Assembly (NCBI GenBank): GCA_938007995.1
Contig: CALLLW010000006.1
Span: 1 to 64,000 of the forward strand
Direction of reading: 5' to 3'
DNA: 64,000 bases
Source of the DNA: an uncultured Granulosicoccaceae bacterium
GTDB lineage: Bacteria > Pseudomonadota > Gammaproteobacteria > Granulosicoccales > Granulosicoccaceae
This document shows, piece after piece, positions 25,966-36,944 of the stretch; the first letter of the stretch is position 1; each line of letters begins with the position of its first letter. The notes beneath the pieces are model-generated. The model was given only the letters and a program-made list of their open reading frames with translations, was not told the DNA's origin and searched no databases. The position numbers were made by a program, and so were the translations under genes.

Positions 25966-27432
25966 TTGAAATATCGTGATCTGCGTGAGTTCATAGCAAG
26001 TCTTGAACAAATCGGCGAGCTGAAAAGAATTACACCAGCCGTTGACCCTCATCTTGAAATGACTGAAATCAGTGATCGTGTGTTGCGAGCTGAAGGACCG
26101 GCACTGTTGTTCGAGAATCCGCTCGGCAGTAAAATTCCCGCACTGTGCAACCTGTTTGGTACACCGACCAGAGTGGCTTATGGCATGGGTGAGCAGAATG
26201 TCGAGGCGCTGCGCGAGGTGGGTAAATTACTCGCTTTTTTAAAAGAGCCGGATCCGCCTAAAGGCCTGAAGGATGCCTGGAGTACCCTGCCAATTTTTAA
26301 AAAGGTGCTCGATATGGCACCAAAAACCGTGCGCAATGCGGCCTGTCAGAAGAACGTATTGCAAGGCGACTCGGTAGACCTGTCGCGTTATCCAATTCAG
26401 CACTGCTGGCCCGGAGATGTAGGGCCATTGATCACCTGGGGGCTGGTTGTTACCAAAGGCCCGAATAAGAAACGCCAGAACATGGGTATCTACCGGCAAC
26501 AGGTGATCGGAAAAAACCGGGTCATCATGCGCTGGTTGTCACATCGTGGTGGTGCGCTTGATCTGCTTGAATGGCAACAGACGCATCCGGATGAACCATT
26601 TCCGGTATCGGTGGTTCTTGGTTGTGATCCGGCGACTATTCTGGCGGCTGTCACACCGATTCCGGATACCTTGTCGGAACATGCGTTTGCAGGCTTGTTG
26701 CGCGGCAGCAGAACGGAACTGGTGAAGTGCAAAACCAACGATCTGCTGGTACCTGCCAGTGCCGAGATTGTGCTTGAAGGTTCTATTGCCTCCGGTGATA
26801 TGGCCGATGAAGGGCCTTTTGGTGATCACACCGGTTATTACAATGAAGTTGATCGTTTTCCGGTCTTTACTATCGATACGATTACTGAGCGTGATGATCC
26901 GATTTATCACACCACCTACACCGGCAGGCCGCCCGATGAACCTGCAGTACTCGGCGTCGCATTAAACGAAGTGTTTGTGCCGATACTGCAAAAACAGTTT
27001 CCCGAGATTGTCGATTTTTACCTGCCACCGGAAGGTTGTTCCTATCGCGTTGCAGTGGTAACAATGAAAAAGCAATATCCCGGTCACGCCAAGCGAGTCA
27101 TGATGGGCGTCTGGTCTTTTCTGCGGCAGTTTATGTATACCAAAATGGTGATTGTTGCAGATGACGATATCAATGCCCGCAACTGGCAGGATGTTATCTG
27201 GGCGATGACCACCAGAATGGATCCGGTACGCGATTGCACCATGGTTGAAAATACGCCCATCGACTATCTGGATTTTGCATCACCGGTATCGGGGCTTGGT
27301 TCAAAGATAGGCTTTGATGCCACCAATAAATGGCCGGGTGAAACTGATCGGGAATGGGGTGTGCCGATAGTGATGTCTGAAGAGACTAAAAACCGTGTTG
27401 ATCAGATCTGGGATTCACTGGGTATCAGCTGA
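25966..27432 (+). CDS. ubiD: 4-hydroxy-3-polyprenylbenzoate decarboxylase UbiD
   Basis: Decarboxylates polyprenyl-hydroxybenzoate in ubiquinone synthesis, using the prenylated flavin made by UbiX (not in this window). A TTG start at 25966 gives 488 residues beginning at [20 protein letters not shown], which lines up with E. coli UbiD; a GAGGA ribosome-like site is at 25949-25953. The frame extends 31 codons upstream but overlaps prlC and has no homology there. Conserved blocks [20 protein letters not shown] and [14 protein letters not shown] are intact. Confidence 0.96.
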   Translation: MKYRDLREFIASLEQIGELKRITPAVDPHLEMTEISDRVLRAEGPALLFENPLGSKIPALCNLFGTPTRVAYGMGEQNVEALREVGKLLAFLKEPDPPKGLKDAWSTLPIFKKVLDMAPKTVRNAACQKNVLQGDSVDLSRYPIQHCWPGDVGPLITWGLVVTKGPNKKRQNMGIYRQQVIGKNRVIMRWLSHRGGALDLLEWQQTHPDEPFPVSVVLGCDPATILAAVTPIPDTLSEHAFAGLLRGSRTELVKCKTNDLLVPASAEIVLEGSIASGDMADEGPFGDHTGYYNEVDRFPVFTIDTITERDDPIYHTTYTGRPPDEPAVLGVALNEVFVPILQKQFPEIVDFYLPPEGCSYRVAVVTMKKQYPGHAKRVMMGVWSFLRQFMYTKMVIVADDDINARNWQDVIWAMTTRMDPVRDCTMVENTPIDYLDFASPVSGLGSKIGFDATNKWPGETDREWGVPIVMSEETKNRVDQIWDSLGIS

Positions 27433-27470
27433 TCGGGACTGATCCGCAATGGACTGATCTGGCAGCTGAC

Positions 27471-28061
27471 TTATTCAGAAGCGCGGTTATAGAAAAAGTC
27501 ATTGGGTACGGTTGTCGGACGCTGCTCTGCAGACGATGCAATATGCAGCTGATCGCTGTCAGTGATAACAAACAGGGCGAGTAAGTCCTGCATTTCTATA
27601 GCCTGTGATTGCAGTTCTGTTTCGCTCAGCACCCGGTCATCTATTGAAACTGCCACTACCTGAAGATTCAGAAAAAAACCTTCACCCAGATCAGTCATGG
27701 TGCTACCTGATGGGTAACCAACCGCAAATTGTTGAGTTTGCTTACGCAGAAAGAAGGTCTGGTCCTGGTTGGCAACCTGTTCAGCGGTTACTGGAATAGC
27801 GCAGCTCGGATCCTGAAAATACTCAATCGTCTGGCTTGAAGTGAATGTGCTTATGCTCAACGTCTCGCGAAAATAACCCACCTCGCTATCCTGTTCTGAT
27901 TGAGGATTCAGCAAACAGGTGGTTTCCCATTGATCATTCAATGAACTGGTAGCGGTTGCCTGCTCTGATGACAAAGGATCCTGTGAACAGGCAACAGTGG
28001 TGAGTAATGCAATGCTACCGATTGTCTGGTAGCTGATAGCCCGTATGAATTTATTCAGCAC
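27471..28061 (-). CDS. Putative lipoprotein of unknown function
   Basis: 196 residues from a GTG start with an AGGA site upstream. The N-terminus carries a signal peptide and a lipobox-like TVAC with Cys25, so it is probably a lipoprotein. The mature part is acidic, Ser/Thr/Gln-rich, with two further cysteines (TTCLLNP and PSCAIPV) that could pair in the periplasm. I do not recognise a family. It lies downstream of the OmpA-type lipoprotein gene but is separated from it by a strong terminator, and it converges with ubiD. Confidence 0.75.
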   Translation of the reverse strand: MLNKFIRAISYQTIGSIALLTTVACSQDPLSSEQATATSSLNDQWETTCLLNPQSEQDSEVGYFRETLSISTFTSSQTIEYFQDPSCAIPVTAEQVANQDQTFFLRKQTQQFAVGYPSGSTMTDLGEGFFLNLQVVAVSIDDRVLSETELQSQAIEMQDLLALFVITDSDQLHIASSAEQRPTTVPNDFFYNRASE

Positions 28062-28114
28062 GTCCAGAATCCTTATGGCTGTAATCGTTTATGGGATTGA
28101 TTGTTTCCGGAAAA

Positions 28115-28142
28115 AAAAAACCCGAGCATGCCCGGGTTTTTT
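28115..28142 (-). terminator. Intrinsic terminator after the OmpA-lipoprotein gene
   Basis: A 10-bp stem (AAAAAACCCG with CGGGTTTTTT) around an 8-base loop, with ten consecutive Ts following on the minus strand. A textbook rho-independent terminator for the leftward operon; the A-tract could also make it work in the opposite direction. Confidence 0.9.
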
Positions 28143-28157
28143 AATAAGCGCTGCGGC

Positions 28158-29396
28158 TTACAGAGAGTTGATGTTGGGGAAAATAATTTCCACGCGTCGA
28201 TTCTGCAATCTGCCAAGCGCAGTTGAGTTATCGGCAATTGGTGAACTGTCTGCAAAGCCGGTAGAGTTGATGCGGCTCGCATCTACACCGCGAAGCACCA
28301 GTGCAGACCTAATCGCAATGGCACGATCAGAACTCAGATTGTCTTTCTGCACATCAGTACCAGTGTTATCAGTGTGCGCTTCCACTTCCAGGATCAATCC
28401 CGGATTTTCCACCATAACAGCGGCAACGTTATCCAGGTGTCGAGCGGCGCGGCCATTCCACAGTCTGGCAGAGCCTGAATCAAAGTATCTTTCGCCCAGT
28501 GTCAGTGCCATGCCGCGACTTGATGGCCTGGCATTCATTGCACGAAGCTCAGCACGTAATCGAGCATTGGCAGCAACATTTGGTGCGTTAAAATCCACCG
28601 CATCGTTGACAGCCTCCGGGTACACACTGCTGCTGTTATCTGTTTCCTGTGCAGGTCTGGCAGCTGCAAGGGTCGGTTCAGTAGAGAGTGGTTCAGATGT
28701 AATTGCAGATTCTTCTAGTACGACCTCTGCAGCGTTATTTACAAGGTCTTCTACGCCAGTAGCGTGATGGTCGGAGTGACTATTGCTGCTTTGTGTGCCA
28801 TGTTGAATGGCATTGTAAGCACTACGATTTTGCAGGCTTTCAATCTGTGCGCTTAACGCTGCCAGCTGACTTGCGATCTGCTCGAGTTCAGTGCTCGAAC
28901 CACCTGACATCGACTTGCCGCTAAAACCCGGGTCTTTCATCATAGCCTCTGGCTGCTGAGCTGGGCCGACGTGCGGGTTGTGCTGAGGCGTGCCGGCAGC
29001 GAGAATCGGCTCTGCTATTACGCCCGTAGTTGCATCTGGCAGTGCAGCAGGTATTGCAATGCCTGCCTGCGCGAGCCTGACATGCTCTTTCGCTTGCAGC
29101 GCTCTTGCAGTTTCTTCCGCCTCCATAGAGCGCAACTGTGCGAGTGTTGCCTGATGGGCAATCTCCTCACGGCTCTTGAAGTAGTCTGCAGCTTCTTCAG
29201 CCGCTTGTAATTGCCTGTTTGCCTGATCGAGCTCTGCAACAGCCAGAGAGTTTACCAGCGGGTTGCCAGCAGCTCGCTGATAGGCTTCCCGAGCTTGCTC
29301 AAGCTCCGGGCTCCATGCTTGCTTCGGTGCGCAACCTGACAAGACTACGCCGCTAAGCAGAAGCGCTATGCCGGTCAGTTGGAACTGTTTCTTCAT
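28158..29396 (-). CDS. OmpA-family lipoprotein with N-terminal DUF4398 region
   Basis: 412 residues. Signal peptide with lipobox LSGC (Cys22) indicates a membrane-anchored lipoprotein. Residues about 25-110 form a helical, Ala/Glu/Gln-rich region (ELDQANRQLQAAEEAADYF) of the DUF4398 type; the middle is low-complexity; the C-terminal 120 residues are an OmpA peptidoglycan-binding domain, from YFDSGSARLWNG through VEAHTDNTGTD to LGRLQNRRVEIIF. The last block contains the usual NxxLGxxRAxxV-like peptidoglycan contact. Likely links the outer membrane to the cell wall. It follows a short DUF4398 lipoprotein gene by 29 bp and ends at a strong terminator. Confidence 0.92.
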   Translation of the reverse strand: MKKQFQLTGIALLLSGVVLSGCAPKQAWSPELEQAREAYQRAAGNPLVNSLAVAELDQANRQLQAAEEAADYFKSREEIAHQATLAQLRSMEAEETARALQAKEHVRLAQAGIAIPAALPDATTGVIAEPILAAGTPQHNPHVGPAQQPEAMMKDPGFSGKSMSGGSSTELEQIASQLAALSAQIESLQNRSAYNAIQHGTQSSNSHSDHHATGVEDLVNNAAEVVLEESAITSEPLSTEPTLAAARPAQETDNSSSVYPEAVNDAVDFNAPNVAANARLRAELRAMNARPSSRGMALTLGERYFDSGSARLWNGRAARHLDNVAAVMVENPGLILEVEAHTDNTGTDVQKDNLSSDRAIAIRSALVLRGVDASRINSTGFADSSPIADNSTALGRLQNRRVEIIFPNINSL

Positions 29397-29425
29397 TGGA
29401 ATTCCGTGTTAATTACTTGGCGTTG

Positions 29426-29803
29426 TTAGCGAAGAGCGCCTGATTGCAGAAAACTCAGTGAAGCCTCTGCCTGTTTCGCTTCGCTTGTTGCTTTAGCCAG
29501 ATTCGCCTGGGCCGTTGCAAGTTCCAGCAATTTTTGTGCTCGATTGCCACGGCGTTTCTTATGCATAGTTTCCGCCTTGTTAAAAGTTGCGCTGGCTTGC
29601 TGTAACTGCTCTGGTGCAAATTCAACGGCACCGGCATTATGAGCAGCGCGAATTGCCTGAGATGCAGAGTAGAACATCGGTCCCTGCTGAGGGGCGGCGC
29701 AAGCGGTGAGAATAGTTGCAAGCGTTGCAACCGCGACGTATGGCATTAAAACTGTTTTGCCCTGCTTGCCAAGGATCCGGGTGTTATTGAAAATATTTTT
29801 CAT
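29426..29803 (-). CDS. DUF4398 domain lipoprotein
   Basis: 125 residues: signal peptide, lipobox LTAC with Cys35, then a short helical domain (YSASQAIRAAHNAGAVEFAPEQLQQA is its core region, cited in part) rich in Ala, Gln and Lys. The domain is the same type as in the N-terminus of the next gene, so the pair may have arisen by duplication and fusion. ATG at 29801-29803 with a GGAAA site upstream. First gene of the two-gene envelope operon; no function is established for the family. Confidence 0.88.
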   Translation of the reverse strand: MKNIFNNTRILGKQGKTVLMPYVAVATLATILTACAAPQQGPMFYSASQAIRAAHNAGAVEFAPEQLQQASATFNKAETMHKKRRGNRAQKLLELATAQANLAKATSEAKQAEASLSFLQSGALR

Positions 29804-30029
29804 AAGGTTTCCTGCAAAAAGTCATCGATGTTCTAACTATTTGCGCGAAGAATTGAATGCGCATCGTGGATATCTCTCGGCATTTGCAGTGCCAGTATTG
29901 AAATCCACAGCCATTAACATTCTGTTTTGTGAAACCGGTCGCGTCGGCTGGTGACAATGGCAATTGGTCAATTGCCTTCAATGATGATGGACACCGGTCA
30001 TGCGATTGCTGTGCCTGAAAGCAATCTGT

Positions 30030-30818
30030 TTACTGTTGTGTCAGTCTTTGAATGCTTTGTAGTTGAGAGCTGTCTCCCGGCGGATCTGCCACCAGGATTT
30101 CTGCATGAAAACCCTTATCGGCCGCAAGCATGGCACACCGTTGACTGTTAACGATTAGAGGACGTGATAAAAGGCATGCTTGCAGCTCAGTCGGGATAAT
30201 ACTTAGAAGGTTGTGCAAACCGAGATCACTGGTGACGGAAATAATATCAGGCAGGCCTTTTATGAAAAGCGTTTTCAGGTAACTGTTCCGGTATTGCGGA
30301 AGTACTCTTTTATATACGGTTTGATAGACAGGTGTCGCACCGGCCTGTTGTAACGAGTTATACAGCGCTTCCCGACCTGACTCACCGCGAATAATCGTAA
30401 TTACAAGACCTGAAACATCACCGATGATATCGAGCAGTGCCTCGGTACTGGAGGTAACTGTTGGCACCAGATCTACTGTGCTGTTCAGATCAGTCAGCGC
30501 TTTTGCTGTAGCGCGGCCAATGGCGGCTATTTTTAAGGCGGATACTTCTACATTTGGCGTGTTTGCACTTATATGCCACGGTAACGCTAGATTTTTGTGG
30601 GCGCCAGTCACCGCATTAGCACTGGTGAAAATCACCAGGCCACTATTCAGCGTATCGGTAAGATCTGTTGTGACGAATTGAATCTCGATGACCGGCAGCG
30701 GTACTGCTTTGAACCCGGCTTTTTCGAGCTGCTTTATAAAACCTGCTGACTGATGCGAGGGTCTTGTAACCAGAACGCTTTTAGGATGGCGCGGCGTACG
30801 CTGCTTACTGCTGCACAT
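30030..30818 (-). CDS. hemD: Uroporphyrinogen-III synthase
   Basis: Cyclises hydroxymethylbilane to uroporphyrinogen III in haem synthesis. 262 residues from the ATG at 30816-30818; a TTG three codons upstream is an alternative. The family is poorly conserved, but the N-terminus VLVTRPSHQSAGFIKQLEKA, the FTSANAV segment and the two-domain layout fit, and its position directly after hemC (41-bp gap) makes the call firm. Confidence 0.92.
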   Translation of the reverse strand: MCSSKQRTPRHPKSVLVTRPSHQSAGFIKQLEKAGFKAVPLPVIEIQFVTTDLTDTLNSGLVIFTSANAVTGAHKNLALPWHISANTPNVEVSALKIAAIGRATAKALTDLNSTVDLVPTVTSSTEALLDIIGDVSGLVITIIRGESGREALYNSLQQAGATPVYQTVYKRVLPQYRNSYLKTLFIKGLPDIISVTSDLGLHNLLSIIPTELQACLLSRPLIVNSQRCAMLAADKGFHAEILVADPPGDSSQLQSIQRLTQQ

Positions 30819-30859
30819 AAATCGCAAGTCTAAACTTAATGGTGTGCGTCAAATGCAGT

Positions 30860-31783
30860 TTATGCAGGTAAACCAAGATCATCGATAATTTTTTGTGCAC
30901 CATCTGCCAGTAGCTTTTGACCTACTCTTTGTCCGAGCGCTATTGCATTGCTATGACTGTCTTCGTCTTCAGCGATCAGCAGCACTTTGCCGTCCGGAGT
31001 GCCGACTCTGGCACGCAGATGCAGCGTGTCACCATGTAGCTCTGCATAGGCAGCAATGGGGGTCTGGCAGCTGCCACCGAGGGTTGCATTTAAACTACGC
31101 TCGCAGTGGATGCGCTTAGCAGTTTCACTATCGTGTAGTGCTGCAATGAGTTTGTTGATCGGCTCGTCATTACTTTTGCATTCAATACCGACAGCACCCT
31201 GAGCGCAGGCTGGCAGCATGATATCCATATCGATTTCGCTTTTAATTCTGTCTTGTAGCTGCAGTCTGATTAATCCCGCACTGGCCAGAATAATTGCATC
31301 AAAATCGCCATTGTCGAGTTTTGCCAGTCGGGTATTTACATTGCCACGCAGGTCTTTAATCGTCAGATGAGGAAACCTTGCCAGCAACTGACATCGACGC
31401 CGCAGACTGCAGGTACCTACCACGGCACCGGTTGGCAGGTCTTCAAGTCGATTATAGTGGTTAGAGACAAATGCATCGGTCGGGTTTTCACGCGTCATGA
31501 TCGCACCCAGGTGCAGACCTTCGGGAAAAACTGATGGCAGATCTTTCATTGAATGCGCTGCAATATCAGCCCTGCCTTCAAGCATGCCGCGCTCCAACTC
31601 TTTAATGAAGAGTCCTTTGCCGCCGATTTTCGCTAATGGTTGATTTAGAATCTCATCGCCGCGGGTCGACATTTTCACCAGTTCGCTGTCTGCACCCTGT
31701 ATTTTTAGCTGCCGCTGCACTTCTTCTGCCTGCCACAGGGCCAGTGGACTTTTGCGGGTAGCGATTCTTAAAAGGTCCGGCAC
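30860..31783 (-). CDS. hemC: Porphobilinogen deaminase (hydroxymethylbilane synthase)
   Basis: Joins four porphobilinogen units into hydroxymethylbilane. 307 residues from a GTG at 31781-31783. The N-terminus LRIATRKSPLALWQAEEVQ and the cofactor-carrying Cys239 in LGGSCQTPIAAYA are canonical, as is RGNVNTRLAKLD. Followed by hemD; divergent from argH with 160 bp between the start codons. Confidence 0.97.
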   Translation of the reverse strand: MPDLLRIATRKSPLALWQAEEVQRQLKIQGADSELVKMSTRGDEILNQPLAKIGGKGLFIKELERGMLEGRADIAAHSMKDLPSVFPEGLHLGAIMTRENPTDAFVSNHYNRLEDLPTGAVVGTCSLRRRCQLLARFPHLTIKDLRGNVNTRLAKLDNGDFDAIILASAGLIRLQLQDRIKSEIDMDIMLPACAQGAVGIECKSNDEPINKLIAALHDSETAKRIHCERSLNATLGGSCQTPIAAYAELHGDTLHLRARVGTPDGKVLLIAEDEDSHSNAIALGQRVGQKLLADGAQKIIDDLGLPA

Positions 31784-31943
31784 AGGTGACGACTCCAGTG
31801 GGTGTAGATCGCTGAACGGATCAGGCCAAGCTGATAGTATTCAGTAACAATCAAATCGGTTGGCAAATTATACTCGTACAGGTATTCCGCTTTGCGGCGT
31901 GCCTGTTCGATTTTCATTCTATGACCGCTGAATCCTGACGGCA

Positions 31944-33347
31944 ATGACAATAAACAAAAATTCTCAAGACACCAATCAGTTGTGGGGCGGTCGCTTCACA
32001 GAATCCACCGACCAGTTTGTGCAGGCGTTTACCGCCTCTGTTGAGTTTGATCAGCGGCTTGCACAACAGGATATCAATTGTTCGCGTGCCCATGCCCGCA
32101 TGCTTGGCCACACCGGGGTCTTGTCGCAACAGGATGTCGATAAAATCCTTGCGGGTCTCGATGACATCAGTAAAGAAATAGAGGCGGGTGAGTTTCAGTG
32201 GTCGGTGGCTCTTGAAGATGTTCATATGAATATCGAAGCGCGATTAACTGATCGCATAGGTGACGCAGGTAAAAGACTGCATACCGGCCGCTCCCGCAAC
32301 GATCAGGTTGCCACAGATATTCGCTTGTATATGCGTGATGCTATTGATGTGTTGCTTGCCGAAATACAAAGATTGCAACTGGGCATGCTGGCGCTGGCTG
32401 AATCCAACACCGATGTCATTATGCCTGGCTTTACTCATCTGCAAACCGCACAACCGGTGACTTTCGGCCATCATGTCATGGCCTGGTATGAAATGGTCTG
32501 TCGCGATGCTGATCGTCTGGCAGATTGCAGAAAACGGCTGAACGTCATGCCTCTTGGTGCGGCAGCACTGGCTGGCACCACCTATCCGATAGACAGGCAA
32601 TACAGTTGCGATCTGCTGGGTTTTGACAGCGTTGCTGCTAATTCTCTGGATGCAGTCAGTGATCGTGATTTCGCGATAGAGTTCTGTGCTGCGGCGAGTA
32701 TTATCATGACGCACTTCTCGCGGGTATCAGAAGAGCTTGTGCTGTGGTCCTCGGCGCAGTTTGATTTCATTGATTTACCGGATCGTTTCTGCACTGGCTC
32801 AAGTATTATGCCGCAGAAAAAAAACCCGGATGTACCGGAACTGGTGCGTGGTAAAACCGGCCGGGTGAACGGTCATCTCATGAGTCTACTGACCTTGATG
32901 AAATCACAGCCGCTAGCCTACAACAAAGACAACCAGGAAGATAAAGAACCGCTGTTCGATACGGTCGATACATTAATGGGATGTCTGCGTGCCTTTGCAG
33001 ATATGATTCCGGCAATAAAACCCAAACATGACAACCTGCGACAGGCTGCATTAAAAGGCTTTGCCACGGCAACTGACCTGGCAGACTATCTGGTAAAAAA
33101 AGGTATGGCTTTTAGAGACAGCCACGAGGTCGTTGGCAAGGCAGTGGCGTTCGGCATTGAGCAGGGCAGAGATTTAAGCGAAATGACGCTGCAGGAGTTG
33201 CAGGCTTTCAGTGCAGATATTGATGAAGGAGTTTTTGCTGTATTAACGCTTGAAGGTTCAGTTGCAGCGCGTAACCATATTGGTGGTACCGCACCTGATC
33301 AGGTGCGATCCGCTATCGCTGCAGCGCGTAAGAGCCTTGCCGGGTAA
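31944..33347 (+). CDS. argH: Argininosuccinate lyase
   Basis: Splits argininosuccinate into arginine and fumarate, the last step of arginine synthesis. 467 residues. The N-terminal [17 protein letters not shown] and the superfamily signature [15 protein letters not shown] (near 285) are present, as are [13 protein letters not shown] and [10 protein letters not shown]. Divergent from hemC, convergent with sthA. The hemC-argH adjacency is common in gammaproteobacteria. Confidence 0.97.
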   Translation: MTINKNSQDTNQLWGGRFTESTDQFVQAFTASVEFDQRLAQQDINCSRAHARMLGHTGVLSQQDVDKILAGLDDISKEIEAGEFQWSVALEDVHMNIEARLTDRIGDAGKRLHTGRSRNDQVATDIRLYMRDAIDVLLAEIQRLQLGMLALAESNTDVIMPGFTHLQTAQPVTFGHHVMAWYEMVCRDADRLADCRKRLNVMPLGAAALAGTTYPIDRQYSCDLLGFDSVAANSLDAVSDRDFAIEFCAAASIIMTHFSRVSEELVLWSSAQFDFIDLPDRFCTGSSIMPQKKNPDVPELVRGKTGRVNGHLMSLLTLMKSQPLAYNKDNQEDKEPLFDTVDTLMGCLRAFADMIPAIKPKHDNLRQAALKGFATATDLADYLVKKGMAFRDSHEVVGKAVAFGIEQGRDLSEMTLQELQAFSADIDEGVFAVLTLEGSVAARNHIGGTAPDQVRSAIAAARKSLAG

Positions 33348-33392
33348 TTTTACAAGAACTGTGTGCCTTGTAGCTTACCGGGTACTTCAGTA

Positions 33393-34850
33393 TTAGCTTG
33401 ACTCGACTGACTTACCCGGCTCGTTATCATTTTCAGTGGTGAGGTTACCTTGCCACTGAATTCGATTAAGCCCGTTCAGTGCTGCCACCCGGTAGGCTTC
33501 GGCCATGGTCGGGTAATTAAAAGTATTTTCGGTAAAGTAAGTTACCCGGTTGCCCTTACCCGGTTGTCGCATAATGGCCTGACCAATATGGATGATCTCC
33601 GAAGACTGGTAACCAAAGCAATGAATACCCAGTATTTCCAGCGTCTGGGTATTAAACAGAATTTTTAGCATGCCGGTGGTCTGACCGGTTATCTGTGCAC
33701 GTGCGATAGAACGGAACAAAGATCGTCCCACTTCATACGGAACCTTCTTTTCTGTGAGCTCTGCTTCGGTCATTCCGATTGAACTGATCTCCGGATCTGT
33801 GTAGATACCGGTAGGGATATCGCTAATCAGCTTAGTATCGCAATGACCTTCACCAATGTGTGTTCCGGCAAAGCGGCCCTGATCGTAGCCGGCACTGGCA
33901 AGACCCGGTGCACCAACAACATCACCAACGGCATAAATATGCGGTACGGCGGATCGATAGTATTCATCCACTTCAATCTGCTTGCGGCTGTTAACAGTCA
34001 GGCCGGCTTTGGTGATATCGAGCTGATCAGTGGCTCCTGAGCGGCCATTCGCCCAGAGTAAAACGTCTGCCTTAAACTTTTTACCGCTTTCAAGGTGCAA
34101 CACAACCGAGTCACCATCGGACTCCACTCTTTCATAGGTTTCGTTGTGTCTGACAGTGACGCCAAGCTCTCTGAAGTGATAGCCCAGTGCGTCGGTGATT
34201 TCGCCATCAAGAAATGACAGCAGTCGATCACGGGTATTGACCAGATCCACTTTGACACCAAGGCTGCCGAAGATAGAAGCGTATTCACAACCGATAACGC
34301 CAGCGCCATAGATGATTACTGATCGGGGAACAAAATCGATGTTCAGAATCGTGTCACTGTCGCAGATGTGCGGATTGCTGAAATCAATATCATCCGGCCG
34401 GTAGGGCAGGGATCCTGTGGCAATGACAATATGATCCGCTTTACAAATCTCTTCGCTGCCGTTTTTTAATTCTACTTTTACCGTGTTGGCGTCAATAAAA
34501 CTGGCGGTGCCCCGGTGCAGGTCAACACGATTTCTGAAGTAGAAAGTCTCGCGCATGGTCACCTGTTTTTCGATCACCGAATGCGCCGACTTAATCAGCT
34601 CCTGCCAGGTGACATCTACATGGCCTGCGTGTTTGCGAAAGATTGGGTCCTGACGATAACGACTGACCATCTGCACTGAGTGACGAAGTGCCTTGCTGGG
34701 AATCGTGCCCCAGTGGGTGCAGCCGCCACCGACTTCGCTGTAGTGCTCAATCATTGCCACACGCTGGCCACATTTGGCGAGCTTCATTGAAGCGCCTTCG
34801 CCAGCCGGGCCTGAGCCAATTACAATTGAATCGTAGTGTTTTACCGTCAT
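33393..34850 (-). CDS. sthA: Soluble pyridine nucleotide transhydrogenase
   Basis: FAD enzyme moving hydride between NADPH and NAD. 485 residues, about 20 more than E. coli SthA because of a polar C-terminal tail ([15 protein letters not shown]). The FAD loop GSGPAGEG is at 12-19. At the place where related disulfide oxidoreductases have CxxxxC, this protein has [15 protein letters not shown] with a single cysteine, as expected for SthA. The NAD(P) loop is [15 protein letters not shown]. Convergent with argH. Confidence 0.96.
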   Translation of the reverse strand: MTVKHYDSIVIGSGPAGEGASMKLAKCGQRVAMIEHYSEVGGGCTHWGTIPSKALRHSVQMVSRYRQDPIFRKHAGHVDVTWQELIKSAHSVIEKQVTMRETFYFRNRVDLHRGTASFIDANTVKVELKNGSEEICKADHIVIATGSLPYRPDDIDFSNPHICDSDTILNIDFVPRSVIIYGAGVIGCEYASIFGSLGVKVDLVNTRDRLLSFLDGEITDALGYHFRELGVTVRHNETYERVESDGDSVVLHLESGKKFKADVLLWANGRSGATDQLDITKAGLTVNSRKQIEVDEYYRSAVPHIYAVGDVVGAPGLASAGYDQGRFAGTHIGEGHCDTKLISDIPTGIYTDPEISSIGMTEAELTEKKVPYEVGRSLFRSIARAQITGQTTGMLKILFNTQTLEILGIHCFGYQSSEIIHIGQAIMRQPGKGNRVTYFTENTFNYPTMAEAYRVAALNGLNRIQWQGNLTTENDNEPGKSVESS

Positions 34851-35003
34851 AGCAGAAGCGTAGTCCAGATCAGCACAGGTGTGTGCAGAATAGCGGGGAA
34901 TGTTGTGGGTTAATGCGGCGTATTGTAGTCGTGCCGACCCGCAACAATACTTACAATCAGGTGCGCATCATACCTGCCACTAAATACACGCTAGAATACA
35001 CGC

Positions 35004-36944
35004 ATGAACTATGCAGATTATGGCTTTATCCGTCTGGCATCTATCGCACCGCCGGTGGCGATTGGTAACCCAAAACGAAACGCAGAACAAATTGTGCAGT
35101 CCATACAGCAAAACGAATACGCCGATGTATCGTTAATGCTGTTTCCGGAGCTGAGTATTTCCGGTTATACCTGTGAGGATCTGTTTTTTAATCAGTCGAT
35201 GGTCAACCAGGTTGAAGAGGCGCTTTATCAGGTCGCCCGTGCCAGTGATGAAAGAATTGTCGTAGTGGGCGCGCCGTGGAGACTCGCAGATGGTCGACTC
35301 TTAAATGCAGCGTTTGTCTGTCAGAACGGGCTGATTCTTGGTGCTGTGCCGAAAACATCGCATCCGAATTACGGTGAGTTTTATGACAAAAGATGGTTTG
35401 CGTCCGGCGCTGATGTAGAACAATGTGTGGATCACCCGAAGCTCGGCCAGTTCGTCATTGCTGTTGACCAGTTGTTTGCCATAGGAGCATCGTGGTTTGC
35501 TATCGAGATTTGTGAAGACCTCTGGCAACCGTCACCACCTTCGATGCGGCATGTACTGGCAGGTGCAGAGCTTATTGTAAATCCGTCTGCCAGTAACGAA
35601 CTGGTATCGAAAGCGAACTACCGGCGTGATCTGATCCGCATGGCGAGTGCCCAGGGTGTTTGTGCGTATCTATACGCTTCCAGCGGCCCGACAGAGTCAA
35701 CCAAAGACATTGTTTTTGGTGGTCATAATCTACTTGCCGAAAATGGATCTCTGCTCGCAGAGTCAGAACGGTTTTGTCTGTCAGGCAGCAGTATGGTTTG
35801 TGAGTTCGACTGGCAGAAACTAAGACATGACCGCAGCAAAAACGGCACCTTTGCCAATAGCTCGCGTCCGATTGCGTATCGACACAACGGCAAACCGGCA
35901 CAACTTTCTGTCAACACTTTACGCCGTACTTTTAATGCGAATCCGTTTGTGCCGCCTGCTGATACGGAGTTTGATAAAGAATTTGATCAGCGTGCCAGTG
36001 AAATACTACAGATACAAAGCACCGGTCTTGCTCGTCGTATCATGGCATCGCATGCAAAAACACTGGTGCTCGGCGTATCCGGCGGGCTTGATTCAACGCT
36101 CGCATTTCTGGTATGTCTTGATGCACTGGATCACTTGAAAAAAGATCACAGTGATCTGTGTGCAATCACACTTCCCGGTCCTGCCACCAGTGAACACACG
36201 CTTGAAAGTGCCAGAATGCTGGTGTCATCTGCGGGTGCAAATCTCAAGGAAGTGCGTATTGATGCCTCTGTTGAACAGCACCTGAAAGATCTTTCTCACA
36301 GCGGTGAGCATGATGTGGTATTCGAGAACGCACAAGCGCGTGAACGTACCCAGATATTGTTTGATCTGGCCAATCAGTTAAACGGTATTGTGGTTGGTAC
36401 CGGGGATTTGTCTGAACTTGCACTCGGCTGGTGTACTTACAATGCCGATCAGATGTCGAGCTATAACGTCAACGCCAGTGTGCCGAAGACACTGGTGATA
36501 TATCTGGTGCGCTGGTACGCACATCATCGTGCCAATCAGGCATTGTCTGATGCATTGCTGAGAATTCTTGATACACCAATATCCCCTGAACTGGTCCCCG
36601 CCAGTGATAACGCTGATGACGCGATATCACAACAGACTGAATCTATAATCGGCCCCTACGAGCTGCACGACTTTTTTATCTATCACTATTTGCGCAATGG
36701 TTTTGATGCTGAAAAAATCTACCGGCTGGCGCAATTGGCATTCTCTGATAAATACGATGCGGCAACTCTCAAGCGTTGGCTGAAACTGTTTTTCAAGCGC
36801 TTTTATATGCACCAGTTTAAACGCACCACACTGCCATCCGGTCCCAAGGTGGGTAGTGTCAGCTTGTCTCCACGCGGTGACTGGCGTATGCCGGATGAAG
36901 CCGATGTCAGTGCAATACTCGACTCCATAGAAGCACTCAAATAA
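35004..36944 (+). CDS. nadE: Glutamine-dependent NAD+ synthetase
   Basis: Amidates nicotinic acid adenine dinucleotide to NAD+. 646 residues in two parts: an N-terminal carbon-nitrogen hydrolase glutaminase with the Glu49-Lys117-Cys170 triad (LFPEL, VPKTS, EICEDLW), and a C-terminal synthetase with the PP-loop SGGLDS at 359-364. The long glutaminase-fused form makes it independent of free ammonia. The TAA stop overlaps the ATG of the next gene by one base, so the two are almost certainly translated together. Confidence 0.96.
   Translation: MNYADYGFIRLASIAPPVAIGNPKRNAEQIVQSIQQNEYADVSLMLFPELSISGYTCEDLFFNQSMVNQVEEALYQVARASDERIVVVGAPWRLADGRLLNAAFVCQNGLILGAVPKTSHPNYGEFYDKRWFASGADVEQCVDHPKLGQFVIAVDQLFAIGASWFAIEICEDLWQPSPPSMRHVLAGAELIVNPSASNELVSKANYRRDLIRMASAQGVCAYLYASSGPTESTKDIVFGGHNLLAENGSLLAESERFCLSGSSMVCEFDWQKLRHDRSKNGTFANSSRPIAYRHNGKPAQLSVNTLRRTFNANPFVPPADTEFDKEFDQRASEILQIQSTGLARRIMASHAKTLVLGVSGGLDSTLAFLVCLDALDHLKKDHSDLCAITLPGPATSEHTLESARMLVSSAGANLKEVRIDASVEQHLKDLSHSGEHDVVFENAQARERTQILFDLANQLNGIVVGTGDLSELALGWCTYNADQMSSYNVNASVPKTLVIYLVRWYAHHRANQALSDALLRILDTPISPELVPASDNADDAISQQTESIIGPYELHDFFIYHYLRNGFDAEKIYRLAQLAFSDKYDAATLKRWLKLFFKRFYMHQFKRTTLPSGPKVGSVSLSPRGDWRMPDEADVSAILDSIEALK

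Noticed and set aside
27430-27470. Clustered CTGATC repeats after ubiD
   Set aside because: Three short copies with uneven spacing; too short and irregular to call a repeat element.
31768-31950. 60-codon minus-strand frame between hemC and argH
   Set aside because: It overlaps the starts of both genes, has no ribosome site or recognisable domain, and fills a normal divergent promoter gap.
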